A stretch of DNA of 64,000 bases from Anagrus nilaparvatae. Taxonomy: Eukaryota; Arthropoda; Insecta; Hymenoptera; Mymaridae. The stretch lies in the NCBI GenBank assembly GCA_022575985.1, contig JAKSXM010000246.1, forward strand, positions 12,356,001-12,420,000. The letters run 5' to 3'. Shown here one piece after another: positions 45,756 through 58,099 of this stretch. Numbering within the stretch: the stretch's first letter is position 1; every line of letters starts with the position of its first letter. The position numbers were made by a program, and so were the translations under genes. Under the pieces are notes generated by a model, which saw only the letters and a program-made list of their open reading frames with translations, was not told the origin of the DNA and did no database searches.

Positions 45756-47145
45756 CTTTGGGACACCGAATTACAACCGATTGTTATGGATGACTTAATT
45801 ATGTTTAAAACACTAATACTATGCTAATACTCTCTTTGTATTCCAATGGGCTTTCTAGGCTTAGAAACGGAAATCTCATTGTTATTAAATAGATTTTTCG
45901 GTAATTTTCAATATAACCCTTTAACCAAATCACTCCTGGTTGGGCCCTTTTTTGATATTATTATCACCAAAGAATACAATATACTATTATTATCTTATTT
46001 GGTATCACCTTTCAAGTCCCGTAAACTGCAATTTTTTATAAGTAATTCTGTTACCGTCATAGTCAATAAACCGAATGACCATTGTCGGCCCAAAATGACC
46101 AATTTTTAAATTCCTGCAAAAATTGTAATTTTTGATGAAGTGAGTTTTATAGGTCTTAAATTTTGATTAAACTTCAAGTTTTTAAATATTCTTTACTCGT
46201 CATTTTTCTTTAAATAGTTTCTGCGATATCGCTTTTCAAGGATATAATGATGAAAATTTACTTTTATCTCGCTTTTATTGAAATTCGTGAAATTGGGACT
46301 TTGACTTTGAATTATCATCCCTGGCATACAGATATTTGAAAACAAAGTAAAAATTTTTTGGAACCTTGGAGCTTGTAAAAAGTTTTTGCGACATGAAATT
46401 TGACCATTTTGGGCCAAAAATGAACATTCAGTAATTTGCCTATTACGGTAAGAGAATTTATTAAATTAAAATGCAATTTACAGGGTTTGAAAGGTGACAC
46501 TTTCGCCAAAAAAATGAAACCTATCAGAAGCGTTGTGGTTAATTTGTAAGGCTGCAGCTTTATATTAAAAATTACCAAAAAACCCAATAGAATAACATTG
46601 AGCCCTACGTTTTCAAGCCCAGAAGGCTTATTTTTGGAATATCTTCATCTCCATTGGATGAAAGTAGGGTACCAAGGGTGTTTTTTCGGCATACTAAAGT
46701 CGCCTACAACTATAGATTGTAATAATTAGAGTGGGCGCCATTCACTGGTCATAATTGTCGTTGTCCATCCGGGGCAGTTTTCCGAATCCCGAAAATTAAG
46801 TATACAAACTTTCTAATGAAGAATAATAAAAACTAGAAGGTTTGTAAGGCAGATAAATTAAAATTCCTAAAAATTAGTGCATATTTGATAAAATATCAGA
46901 AGTTATTATTTGTAAAAAGCAAAAAATTATCATGAAATATAAAGTTTCATAAAAAGAATTTCGGAATTTATCCTATTCTTTATTTTGATGCATTCTGATT
47001 TTACGAATTCGGAAATGAATTTTTCTACGAAATTCATTTATGGATCTGTTTTCAAAAATCTAGATTTCAAGGTTCTGAAAAATGACCCGGATGGACAACG
47101 ATAGTTATGACCATTGAATGTCGGCCATTAGAGTTCCTAAAGGTA
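45756..47145. mobile_element. Foldback element at the 3' end of duplicon D
   Basis: Left CTACCTTTGGGACACC...GATGACTTAATTATG; right ...CATACTAAAGTCGCCTACAAC...GTTCCTAAAGGTAGTGG. The inner pair GTATCACCTTTCAAGTCCCG (46002) and GGGTTTGAAAGGTGACAC (46482) is best preserved here. It is interrupted by the 395-bp element at 46732. Confidence 0.65.
46732..47126. mobile_element. MITE with 6-7 bp target duplication
   Basis: Left end TGGGCGCCATTCACTGGTC; right end is the inverse of TGGCCGACATTCAATGGTC, with the pairing continuing through CGTTGTCCATCCGGG. (A)TTAGAG is repeated outside (46725-46731, 47127-47133), and copy B shows the empty site AATTAGAGTTCCTAAAGG. No ORF. The superfamily is not assigned. 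Confidence 0.8.
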
Positions 47146-48068
47146 GTGGTCTCCCCTTGATAGTTAAAATCAATGAAGGCTTAGATTTTTGTTTGAAAAA
47201 TTGTCCCTATTGAAGGAATAAAATTACTCCATTAAATAATCAATTTTTTTTCAAAATAAAATATTATTTTTGATTTTTCAAATTAAATTTTTAGGGTAGA
47301 GCTTACCCTTATTAAAGAAACGCAATATTACTCAAATACGTATAAAAAATGTGGTTTTTGGTTTTTCATAAGTTCGCTAAATTTTTTAAATAATGTGCAT
47401 ATAGGAGCACTTTTCGAAGATTATTTTTCTTTTTTTTATATTTTTTTTTTATATTTGGTCGTATTTGGTCGTTTTTTTAATATATTTGGCATAAAATCGT
47501 TGTTTATGGTAAGCGCGATAGATTATTATCAGCTTTAAAATTATTATTTTTTTTTAATTTTAGAATGGAGTAATTACATTTGGGTAATTTTCAAGCTTTA
47601 AAAAAAAATAAAACTTATATGTTTTCATTACTTTTTAACAAGTATTCAATCCCAAGTACGCGGAGAAAGAAATTCAAGTTCACAAAATTATCTAAAAGAG
47701 ATTTTTTTGTATTATTCTTTGATTTTTACACGTTACTTTATTTAATAATTTTTTCTTAATTTACAAATTTTATAATTTTTATTGTAAATTTCTAATTTTT
47801 TTGTTTAAAATAATCAAATTAAATAAAAAAAAAATTATTTTTTTAATAAACCAGTTTTACAATAATTTAAGCCACCAAAAAAACTACTAGGAATTTTTTT
47901 TGTTCAAGCCTTTTTTTAAAAGTTAATAAAATTAATTATTTCTTTATCATTTTCAGTTGAAACTAAGTATTAAAAAACAATAAAATAATAAATTATTAAT
48001 TTTTTTATGAAAAATTAAAAATCAAAAATTAAAACTTTATGCGCTTTTGTTAAACAAACTACCTATAC
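47146..48068. other. 3' end of duplicon D, no gene seen
   Basis: Matches the ends of A and B (GGGTAGAGCTTACCCTTATT, AAACTACTAGGAATTTTTTT) to about 47960, then AT-rich spacer. Confidence 0.5.
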
Positions 48069-48360
48069 TAAAAAAAAGCTTGTGGCTAGAGAATTTTTTT
48101 TTTCTTTGTCAAACGATTGCAAACAACTTCAAACGTAAAGAAAATTAAAAAAAAAATGTTATTCTTTCTTTTAAAAACAAATATTTTTGGCTTATCGCTG
48201 CACGCATATGTTAAATAAGTTGAAAAAATTTTTTTTTCAAATTTCTTTTACCTTTTACGTCGTTTGCAAAAAAAGTTCCACTAACGGCAATCGGAATTCG
48301 GAAAAATCAGCTTGCTGCAAAAGGATAAATTCTGCTAATACAAGCGGATTTTTTTTTTTG
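48069..48360. mobile_element. Decayed copy of the 24355-24701 MITE
   Basis: GTCAAACGATTGCAAACAAC on the left, CGTCGTTTGCAAAAAAAGTT and repeated CGGCAATCGGAATTCGG / TACAAGCGGATTTTTT words on the right. The same motifs in the same order as copy 1. Confidence 0.5.
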
Positions 48361-48839
48361 TATTAAGAATAATAAATAACTGACTTTGATTTTACTAAAG
48401 AAAGTAAATTCGAAGAAAATAACGATAACCTTAATTTTAACCACGCAAAATTTTTTGAACGGAACCAAATTTCAACATTAAAATTAGAATACATTTTTTC
48501 AAACACGCAGTTTATTGAACAAAAAATTGAACCTGGTGTTTTTAACAAATGAAAAAGTAATTTTCAACTTGGACTTTTGCTTAAAAAAATGAGTTGTAAT
48601 TTTGGTATTTTAATTTTGTTGTGTTTGAAATATATTGTAATTTATTAAAATTTACTAATTTAATGTTTATGTCAAAATTTTGCATATTTATAATGAGTTA
48701 TTAAAAATATTATATAAAATAATAATCAATAAATAAATAAAAAATTTTTATGAAATTATATAACTTTGTGTATAATTTATTATCTTTTAAAAATACAATT
48801 CAAATTAACTACCCGTATTTGATTTTCCATAAATTCATT

Positions 48840-49515
48840 TTTTGCCCCGCATATTTGTAACTGAAATATTTTAACCATATATATTTATTTATAATAATTT
48901 GTTAATGAAATAATCAACGCTTTTCAGTATTTGGTACAAGAATATAAAAAAAAAATTGAAAATGTTTATTTGTTTAAACAATTACGACCTGTTAAATTTT
49001 TGTATTTTTTTTTGGCTCATAAAATCCTAAGATTCCGGATCTGGGGAACTTGGATCAAAATTCTGTTTGGCTCATATTGAATATCTTTCAATTCTAAGGA
49101 AGGTATCATGGGAATTTTTTCGCTAAACCTCTTCATTAATAAATTAAAGCTAATTGCTTCTAAAAAAAGTTTAAAATGCTCTAAAACTTATAAACAAATA
49201 GCTGTAACTCATTACTGAAGAGGTTTAGCGAAAAATATCCCACGATAATTCCCCCTAGAATTGAAAGATCTTCAATATGAGCCAAACAGAATTTCGATCC
49301 AAGTTGCCCAGATCTGGAATCTCAGACTTTTATGAACCAAAAATTACAAAAAAAATTAAGAGATCGTAATTGTTTAAACAAATAAACATTATAAATTTTT
49401 TTTTTTTAATAATCTTGTACCAAATACTGAAAAATATTGATTCTTTCATTAAATAATTATTATAAATAAATATATGGTAAAAATATTTCAGTTACAAATA
49501 TGCTGCGCAAAAAAA
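48840..49515. mobile_element. Foldback element, ~325-bp arms
   Basis: The arm 48840-49165 (GCATATTTGTAACTGAAATA, AATTACGACCTG, GGATCTGGGGAACTTGGATC, GCTAAACCTCTTCATTA) is inverted at 49195-49515 with scattered differences and a ~30-bp centre. No ORF or target duplication identified. Confidence 0.72.
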
Positions 49516-51735
49516 ATCTGAGAATTTTTATTTTTATAATATTTTATTATTTGCTGTAAATAAACAATTTTATAATGAATATTTAAAAAAAAGCTACTCC
49601 CGTACTCACAAAATTAATTTATTTTGAGTTACATTAATTAAATATATAAAAATTAAATAAATATTAACTATATTTCAGCAAGTTGAATATTGCCAACGGT
49701 GAGAATTTTCTCTCCTTGGGTTGGATAGAATAGATCTTAAAATTAAAGTGAAATTTTTCCCATGAATTGGGGAAGAATCTTTCCCAAGAAAGATAACTGC
49801 TTCCCCGTACTACTGTTAGTGTAATAAAATGAGGATTTAAAAATTTTATAAATGGGCACTTGGTAATGGTACTAAAAACCCTAGGGTACCAAAAAAATTA
49901 ACAAATTAATATTTAGACAGATATTAAATTTTCCCAGAAAAAATTAAAATTAACCCCAGGGCCTATTTTTGATAAAAATCCTAAAATGCTCATTTATAAA
50001 GCTTTGATATAAAAAAATACATTTAACTTTCTACATAAGCAAGTATTACAGCCTATAATTGCATTTTTCAAGGTAGGCATACCATAAAGAAACAAATCTC
50101 AAAGCATGAGACACATAATGTTTGTTTGTTGATAAGAGAAAAGCAAAATGAGAAAATGAAAGATTACAAGATGAAAATATAGTTATATATACATCAAAAT
50201 AAGAAGTAAAATCCAAATACTATATTTTCAAGCTTCCAGAAAACCAAAAGCTTTTCTACTATTTTGGCATTGTCTCGTAGAACTTTGCATTGTTCCCTTT
50301 TAACTACTTTTCGTAATTGCCTGTTTTTGTTCATTTATCCAAGCAAAAGCTTTCCACTTAAACTTTATCACCTAACCTATATGGCTAACTCTTCATTGTG
50401 GATTTAATACTATTTTCTGGGAAAAAGTTTTCTATATATTACTAAATAACCACGTTTAGTTTTACTTGCTTAACTTCGATTTACCATTAAATTTTTTTTT
50501 TTTTAATATATTTTTTTTTGGTTTTTTAATACAAAAAGTTACTAAAACAAAGTGTCATTGCAAATATAAATTCTGATTTATCTAAAATGTTAAATAGTAT
50601 TAAAAGCTTAAAAAGTAAAATTTAATTACTGAAATTCAAAGTACAAAAATCAATTTTTTTTTCTCTAACTTTTTAATATTATAAAAAGTGAAAAATTTAT
50701 AGTTTTTTTAAAGTCCAGAAAAAAAAAAATTTTTTTTATAAACTTTTTCTTTAGTAACACATAACTAACCATACTTTAAAGAAAGATTTATTTTTCTTAT
50801 ATATAAAAAAAGTTTATTTAACTTCAGAGAATTTAAGTGAAGAAAATTTTTATTAAATAAAAGCTTGTAAGAATTGTTTAGTTTTTTTTTTTTTAAAGAC
50901 ATGATTAAATAATAATAAACAAAAAAGAAAAGTGACTTGAAATAAAATAAAATTAAAAAAGTTTTTAATGAATTTTATATATGACGTATGAAAGCTATAA
51001 ATAATGTTTTAAAGATGACTTACAGTTTTAAAAAAAATTTTTGTTTTTTAAAGTGTATTATACACTTTTTTTATTTATATGCTGATAAATTTTCAAATAA
51101 AATGTTATATAGACTTTTTTTTATACTGGAAAAATATTATGTAAATATAACAATTTTTATGAGTCGTCCAAATGCTTATTTTACGTAAACTGGAATATTT
51201 CTGTTTATATCAGTCTGGTTTATAGTCACCTTTTTTACGACTATTGAATTTTCTATTTAGAATTTTCTTCTTTTTTTTTTGCATTTTCTTTTGTATGTGC
51301 ATGGTGAAATTGAATACTGAAAATATTTTAGTTTTTATATGGGTTTTTCTTGGACAAAAGTGACCTTTTTGAAAAGTTGAGTATTAAGATCTAGGTTATT
51401 TATGTAGGAAATTTTCATTTTTTGGTAGATTTCAATTACTGTTTTAATGAAAGTCTTAAAAAATATTAAAAAAAAAAATATTCTAATTTGTAGGGTTTTC
51501 ATGAAAAATTAAGATATATTATTGTACTCAAGAAGTTTTAAATATCACAATAAGTACTAAATTACTGAAATTTAGCCCTTTGAAACATAAAAAATTTTAA
51601 AATGGAAACTTTTTTACTTGTTAAGTGTTCCTTTTTTATCACTTAAGATAAACAATAATGTGTTAAACAACGGAAAAAATATACTTCCTAGACCATGACA
51701 CTGCATTGAAAATCAAATGTCATTTATTTTCTCCC
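49516..51735. other. AT-rich spacer, no gene seen
   Basis: Long A and T tracts. One mixed patch near 49680-49800 (GGTGAGAATTTTCTCTCC, GGGGAAGAATCTTTCCC) has short inverted words. The frame at 50988-51188 has no features beyond lysine/phenylalanine richness expected from base composition. Confidence 0.4.
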
Positions 51736-52200
51736 TTCTTTAACTAGGGGTGGAAAACTGAGGTGAAATTAAGGGGTGAAAATTAATTTTTATAGTAGTA
51801 TGTAGATATAAAAGCTTTTGTAAAAAGTAATTTCCACCGTTTTTCACTCCAATTTTCCACCCCTAGATGAAGTTTTATGATTTTTTTGGTTTCATATTTG
51901 AAATCAACAACCTCGATAACACCCCAGAATAATATTCAAGTAAAAATAAAGTATTTTATAAAAATCGGTTTTTCACCCTTTTTCACCCTTTTTCACCCAC
52001 CCCTTAATGAAGTTTTAGCATTTTTCGGAGTTCATATTTGAAATCAGCAACTTTAAAAACCCCCCGATATAGTTTTTCAAGTAAAAATAAAGCTTTTTAT
52101 AAAAATCGATTTTTCACCCCTTTTCACCCAAATTTTCAACCCCTAGATGAAACTTTATAATTTTTTTGAGTTCATATTTGAAATTATCAACCTCGCTAGC
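51736..52200 (+). repeat. ~140-bp degenerate tandem repeat, about three units
   Basis: The word CACCCCTAGATGAAGTTTTA...TCATATTTGAAATCAACAAC...CAAGTAAAAATAAAG recurs near 51852, 51992 and 52136, each followed by a TTTTTCACCC run. The units are 140-145 bp. Confidence 0.7.
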
Positions 52201-52921
52201 TCCAGGGTGCTAATTAGAAAAAAAAAACATAAAATTTTATGAATAGTAAAGTCTTACGTCAAAGTGGCACGTTTTGGCCGCAAAACAGGGCTAAAATCGC
52301 TTGTTTTTTAAGTTTCCACCACTAGTAGACATTTTCTGAGGGTTTGTTGATAAAAAATGATTCAAAAAATTTTTCATGAGTTTCTAGTCTTAAAACAATT
52401 TTAAAATTTAATTTTTAATGAAATAACCTAAGCCGATATTAATCAAGTGGCACGTTTTGCTGCATGCGCGGTAATGGTTTAAAAAATATATATTTTTATT
52501 GATTGGCTTTATACGATTTTAGCGCAAAAATAGAATTTTAAAAAATTTTAAAAACGAGTTTATGAAAGAATTGGTGTACATTACTCGGTGCATTAGCTTA
52601 TTTAATAAATTTCTTTTTTTCTTAGAATTCTCATATAGTTTAAAAAAGTTTTTGTGGGCCAAAATTTGTTATCAGTCTATTTCATAATCTTAGCGCAATA
52701 ATCGTCAGTTTTATCTTCAATAAATCTCGAATAAATCAAAAAATTCAAAACCTTGGAAAGATTCAATACCTTATGACGAAGAAAAATCGTATAAAAACCT
52801 TGCTCTTAAAAAAAGACTGATCCAAATCACAGTTTACCTCGGATTCGCCTTGGATGGTAATTTACGTGTGATTCAGGCCATTCTTTACTTTTTTGGATAC
52901 GAGCTCGTAATATACTTTTTG
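52201..52921. other. Repeat-like spacer
   Basis: Contains a direct repeat of AGTGGCACGTTTTG (52263, 52446) and an imperfect hairpin at 52805-52900 similar in design to 15602-15684. No gene. Confidence 0.4.
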
Positions 52922-54500
52922 ATGCCTAAGTTCGTCTGCAAAATATTACTCAAGTTTTTACTCCAAAAATGCTTCTCTACTGACAGACATACTTCAAGTT
53001 ACCGAGGAAATTGAATCGCTCTCTGAAGTCGCACATAATACATTTTTACGTACAAGACTAGACGAAGCAATTGACAACAATCGCGACATTTGGCGTGAAA
53101 TGAGACATCTAGGACTGCTACCCACCCCTCGCAGTGATCTTCACGGATTCTCTCCGGATGATCTCAATGTTTACTTTGCTGGAGTTTCAACTTCAACAAT
53201 AGAAAATATTGATGAAACTAATGAGTTGATTAGTTCAGCATCCAATAATGGGTTTAGCTTTACAGAGGTAACCCTGCAAGACGTAATTCTTGTAGCAGCC
53301 CATTTTTCATCGCAGGTGACTGGTACTGATGGCATCCCTTGTAAGATAATTGCAAAGTCACTTCCTGTTATTGGCCCACTTTTTGGGCAAGCTCTTTAAT
53401 ACATCTCTAACAGAAGGGGCTTTCCCAACAGCTTGGAAAAAATCACTGTTAACAGCTATTAAAAAGACTTCGGTCCCATCTACACCATCAGATTTCCGTC
53501 CTGTTGCTCTCCTTTGTTTCTTGGCAAAAGTACTTGAAAAACTAGCACATGACCAGATAACCAACTATATTAGGTAGAACAAGTTGATTGACCCGTTACA
53601 GACTGGTTTTAGACCCTACAATAGTACAGAAATAGCCTTACTAAAATTAACAGAGGACATTAGGTTTGGTAAAAGTAAAAGATTAGTAACGATACTACTG
53701 CAGTTTGACTTCAGCAAGGCGTTTGATTCCATAGCTCCTTCGAAGCTAATACCTAAATTAAAATCTATGGGTTTCTCAAAGAACGCCTTGCTGTGGATCA
53801 AATCTTACCTCCAAGGTAGACAGTTACAAGTTACTACAAAAACATCCTCCTCAAATCCCCTTGGAATTAATCTTGGTGTCCCACAGGGATCAGTACTGGG
53901 TCCCCTCTTGTTCTGCCTCTATATTAATGATGCGAAGCAACATCTAGACCCAGACATCTATCATCTTTTATATGCGGATGATTTGCAAATTTATGTGCAA
54001 GTTTCCCCTGAGGAAATAAATGAGGCACTAGGGAAGCTTTCATCAGCGGCCAATAATATCAGCATTTGGGCCAAAAGCGTTTCCCTGCGACTTAACCCGG
54101 ACAAGACAAAAGCTATATATTTTGGCACTAGCCATTTCGTTGACCAACTAGACAAATTAAATCTATCTGGTGTGGCTGTAAGCGAGGGAGTCACTGTACC
54201 CTTCACTAGTCAAGTTACAAGTCTGGGAGTTATTCTAGATAAAAAGATGACTTGGGAATCGCACATCTCATTGGTGAGCAAAAAAGTTAATTTTATCAAG
54301 ACTGAAATGCATCAGTATTACCAAAAATCTAATTTTTTATTTTTACTTTTTACTTTCTTTCTTTTTAACAAATTGTTGCCATGATACTACTAATTTTGTT
54401 TTTTATTTACTTATTTTTTATCTATTTTATATGTTATAATTGTTATTATGTTATATTATTTATGTTAACCTGTATCAAAAATTTTTGTATATACAAATAA
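52922..54500 (+). pseudogene. Broken LINE reverse transcriptase
   Basis: The frame is open from ~52922 (KYYSSFYSKNASLLTDI..., RTRLDEAIDNNRDIWREM, the linker region before the RT). A frameshift near 53390 joins GTDGIPCKIIAKSLPVIGPL to NTSLTEGAFPTAWKKSLLTA and FRPVALLCFLAKVLEK. A TAG at 53575 interrupts before QTGFRPYNSTEIALLKLTED. The next frame holds FDFSKAFDSI, GVPQGSVLGPLLF and YADDLQIYV, then VTSLGVILDKKMTWESHISL, and ends in unrelated codons after VSKKVN, implying a 3' deletion. AATAAA at 54497 and a TTTACATTTTTACATTTTT tail mark the 3' end. The sequence differs strongly from the 41447 ORF2, so it is another family. 5'-truncated and dead. Confidence 0.82.
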
Positions 54501-54540
54501 AGAGACTATTTACATTTTTACATTTTTAATCTAAGCATGA

Positions 54541-55790
54541 TTTCAATTTTAGCTTAAAAAGACGGATATAAGAAAATATTTAATATTTATAATCACTAAA
54601 TTTATGTACAAGTACCAAATACTTGCATAAAATTTGTATTCTTATATTTTAAATACTTTCTAGTGGGAGTAAAAAATTTTTATATCTAAAAAATATTTTC
54701 ATAAACATAAAATTTCAAAAATTTTCTTTATAAGTACTTTTATAAGAAAAAATTTTTTTTTTTAATTTATAAAATTTTATGTACAAGACACGAAAAATGT
54801 TTGAAATAAAAGTTGTCAGTTTTTCAATTTCAGTCTAAAATACTATAAGGCATACTTTTTTTTTCTAATATATCTGTCTCTCTTACTTTTACTTTATACA
54901 TAAAATAAAAGTTTTATACTTTTGAAAAGTTCAAGTGTCCGGAATTAATACGCTTAAACTAAAGGAACAATTTGAGTTCTTATCTGCTCTACTGCTTCGA
55001 TCTAATTAAATTCCAACAGAGCAAATAATTTCAAAAAAAAGTCCTTTTTTATTAAATTTTATTTTCTTTGCTTACAAAATTTTTCATTTTTTTTTCATGT
55101 AAGAATTTTAAAATTTTTATTTTACATTGTAACTACTTGTTGGTTAATTTAGTTTATAGCAGGAAAATAAACATGCAAGTATCATTCATCACATATATGA
55201 TTCCCAAGAGAGATTTACATGAAAAACTCGACTTGAAGGCACCAAAAACAAGAAAAATTATTTATATTCCTTTCCACATCCAAATATTATTTTATAAATT
55301 CAGGTTGTATGATATTACAAAAAGAAATATTATTTTATAAATATGAGTTAAGAAAATAAAATCCAAATGATTTTATATTATAGGAAAAAGTAAATTGAAG
55401 AAAAGCTTTCAAAAGCCAATAATAAAAATAGTAAGATAGTAGTTATGCTTGATTTTTTTATATATTATAGACAGAGAGAGAGGATTATACTTGAGTACTC
55501 AAGGGAAAGAAAAGCCGTGACCAATAGGGAGAAAAAATAGCCTCTAGTCTTATAGATATTATTATTATAGGAAAAATCAAAGCCGGATGTCATGTTTCAT
55601 ATGTTTATATGGAGTGTTTCATTTTGATTGTGATTTTAATTTTATTTAATAGAAAGATTCAAAGGGGTATTGAAGAAAATAATTATCATTTTAATTTGAT
55701 ACTTTTGGTACAGCTTAATGGAATGCAATAAAAGCTTTTACTTTTTCTGGTCAGCGGCCCTTATTTCGAAAATAGTATATTTTTATCCTA
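54541..55790. other. AT-rich spacer, no gene seen
   Basis: No element ends or coding frame could be supported. The frame at 55068-55340 has only composition-driven Lys/Ile/Phe content. Confidence 0.4.
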
Positions 55791-55799
55791 GACTAAAAT

Positions 55800-56360
55800 G
55801 AAGAAATCGAGCACCTTTCAATTTGGAAAAAACACCCCTTCAGAAGGCATAATATTAAAGCTTGATTATATAGTACTTTTTTAGGGTCATTATTTTTGAA
55901 TTTCGAGGTCCTTAATGTGAAAAATTTGTCTGACACCCTTAAATTAGCAAAAATCGCCCTTTTTTTAGGGGTGATTTTTCAATATTCGCTCAATTTGAGA
56001 ATTTTTGATACGCTGGCCCTAAAATTCAAGATCAGTGACCCAAAAAACGTATACTGGAAGCAAAATTTTGTTATAATTTGCGAATACACAAAAGCCACCA
56101 CTAAGAAGGGGTGATTTTCCCAACTTAAGGGTTCTTGACTAATTTTTAATGCCCGGGACCTTTAGATTCGTAATTAGAAGTTTCAAAAACCTATGTAAAG
56201 GGTTAAATTTCATTATAGTTTGTGAATATTGAAAAAACACTCTTAATTAGGGGTGATTTTTACTAATTTAAGGGTTATACACAAATTTCGCACTAGTGAA
56301 ACCCCGGTTTTTGGAATCAGCGACCTAAAAAACCCTTTGCAGACATTTTATCATATTGGT
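55800..56360 (+). repeat. ~141-bp degenerate tandem repeat
   Basis: AGGGGTGATTTT(T/C)C recurs at 55967, 56107 and 56249, accompanied by (T)TAAGGGTTCTTGAC- or TTAAATTAGC-type words and ...CAG(T/C)GACC(C/T)AAAAAAC. A frame passing through 55896-56114 is part of it. Confidence 0.6.
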
Positions 56361-57420
56361 TGTCAAAAATAATTGCTAACCCATGATTCGACTGAAGTAA
56401 AACTTCCAGGTAAATTCGGTTTTTTTGTAATTATGGCTAATTACTACGTAAAAAACAAAATATGGTAAATCTGGTACTTCAAAATATAAATTCTCACGAA
56501 ATACCCCATGCATATCCAAATAACTCAAACTTAAATATTTGCCGCTTCAATGATTTTTGTTTGATTATTATTATCAAAATATATGAGCTTCTCTCTATAA
56601 TATCTCAATATATAATATTTTTTGTTGATTTTCTTACAATTTGTACGTTTTTTTTCTTACAGCGTCTACCTGAATTCCATTATTATTATCTAAAAAAAAA
56701 ATAATATAAAAAGTGAACAGCGGACAAAAAAAAAAGAAAATTTTTGTAATATAAGAAAAAAAATTTTTTTTAAACTTTTTTTTTACCATCTCTATTTTTC
56801 ATAAAAGCTTTAGGCGAAAGATTCCTTTGAACATTTTTTTTTCTTGTAACATGCAATATAAACTTGCAATTACTAAGACTTTTTTTTTTAAAGAGTAAGT
56901 ATACAAAGTTTTAAAAGCATGTGAATCCTAAAGGTACAATTTAGTAACACAAGTATAGTTGGTACCATTAGAAAAAATCAAGTTGTATGAAAATTGGAAA
57001 AAAAAAGTTTAATTGCTTAAAAGTAATTTTTTTAAAAAAAATATGTCAGCCGTTTTTTTTTTAATATGAAATTTTAAGTTATTTTAGTCTCGCTTTCTTC
57101 TTTACTATCGTCTTTTATTCTATCTTTGCCAGTTAATTATCTCAAAATGTAATTAAACTTATACATTATGTGATGCATGAAGAAGAGAATATATTATTTT
57201 CTTTATTTATTGTTTGGATTCGTATTATATTAATTACTTTTTGTTTATATAAGTTTATTAGATTTTAACATTGTAAACAAAAAGTTTTTAAGCTTTTTTG
57301 AATAAATTTGTATCTGAAAGGATATTCGATCTCGTAATTACGTATATAAGGGTCTTTGTAATTTTTGATTTTCATTCCAAACTTAGCGCTAGTGTTCACG
57401 ACTCTTGCATAATAATATTA
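56361..57420. other. AT-rich spacer, no gene seen
   Basis: Homopolymer-rich. No supported feature. Confidence 0.4.
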
Positions 57421-57423
57421 ATT

Positions 57424-57982
57424 AAATTGTAAGAAAAAAAGTGAAATTTTCCTTAATTTGAAAAAAGTATTCAATGGAATTTTAAATTATTGGAATGATT
57501 GCGGTATTTTAGATAAAAAATTTCACCATAATGAGCTCACACAAACTAATACAGTGCTAGCTAGATTCTATACAACTATAAAAGATCATAAAATAGGGTT
57601 TCCGGGTCGGCCTATTACATCGGATGTAAATAGTACAGTATATCTTGTAGCAAAATATCTTAACCAATTTTTAACTCTAAGCTGTGCTCCCCCAAAATCA
57701 CGTATAAAAAATAGCTTAGAATTATGTAAGAAAATAAATAATTTAAGTATACCGGACGACTATATCTTATTATCGTTTGATGTAAAATCGCTTTTTACTA
57801 ATATTTCTAAAGAACTCGTAATATCAAGTCTAGATCGGAGATATGCTGAAATTAGGCGCCGTTGTCCATTACCTTTTGATCAAGTAATTGAAACAGTTAA
57901 ATTTATATTCAATAACATTTTTTTTGTATTTAACGGTAAAGTGTACCATTTGGTTCTAACGATAATACAATATATATACTAA
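57424..57982 (+). pseudogene. Penelope-like reverse transcriptase fragment
   Basis: The frame encodes TVLARFYTTIKDHKIGFPGR, PITSDVNSTVYLVAKYLNQF, then PDDYILLSFDVKSLFTNISK and VIETVKFIFNNIFFVFNGKVY. The K(I/D)HK..PGRPI(T/V)S...N.P/T..LAK order and the PDDYIL-S-DV-SLFTNI catalytic block are characteristic of Penelope-like elements. It stops where the conserved GxPMGSPLSP region should follow, so both ends are missing, including the second catalytic Asp pair and the GIY-YIG endonuclease. There is no credible start codon. Dead fragment. Confidence 0.82.
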
Positions 57983-58099
57983 TTGTTAAATATATTAATA
58001 AAATATAATAAATATACATATATAATAATAATTGTAACCACGTTTATACCGTATACTGATTATTAATTAAAATGCTTTCAGAAATATATCATGTGCATT

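Noticed and set aside
50988..51188. 66-aa frame
   Set aside because: Composition-driven Lys/Phe/Tyr/Ile frame in AT-rich DNA, no domain.
53991..54206. Minus-strand frames opposite the LINE RTs (also 53358-53564, 43981-44172, 41129-41323)
   Set aside because: Antisense shadows of clear reverse-transcriptase or ORF1 coding sequence.
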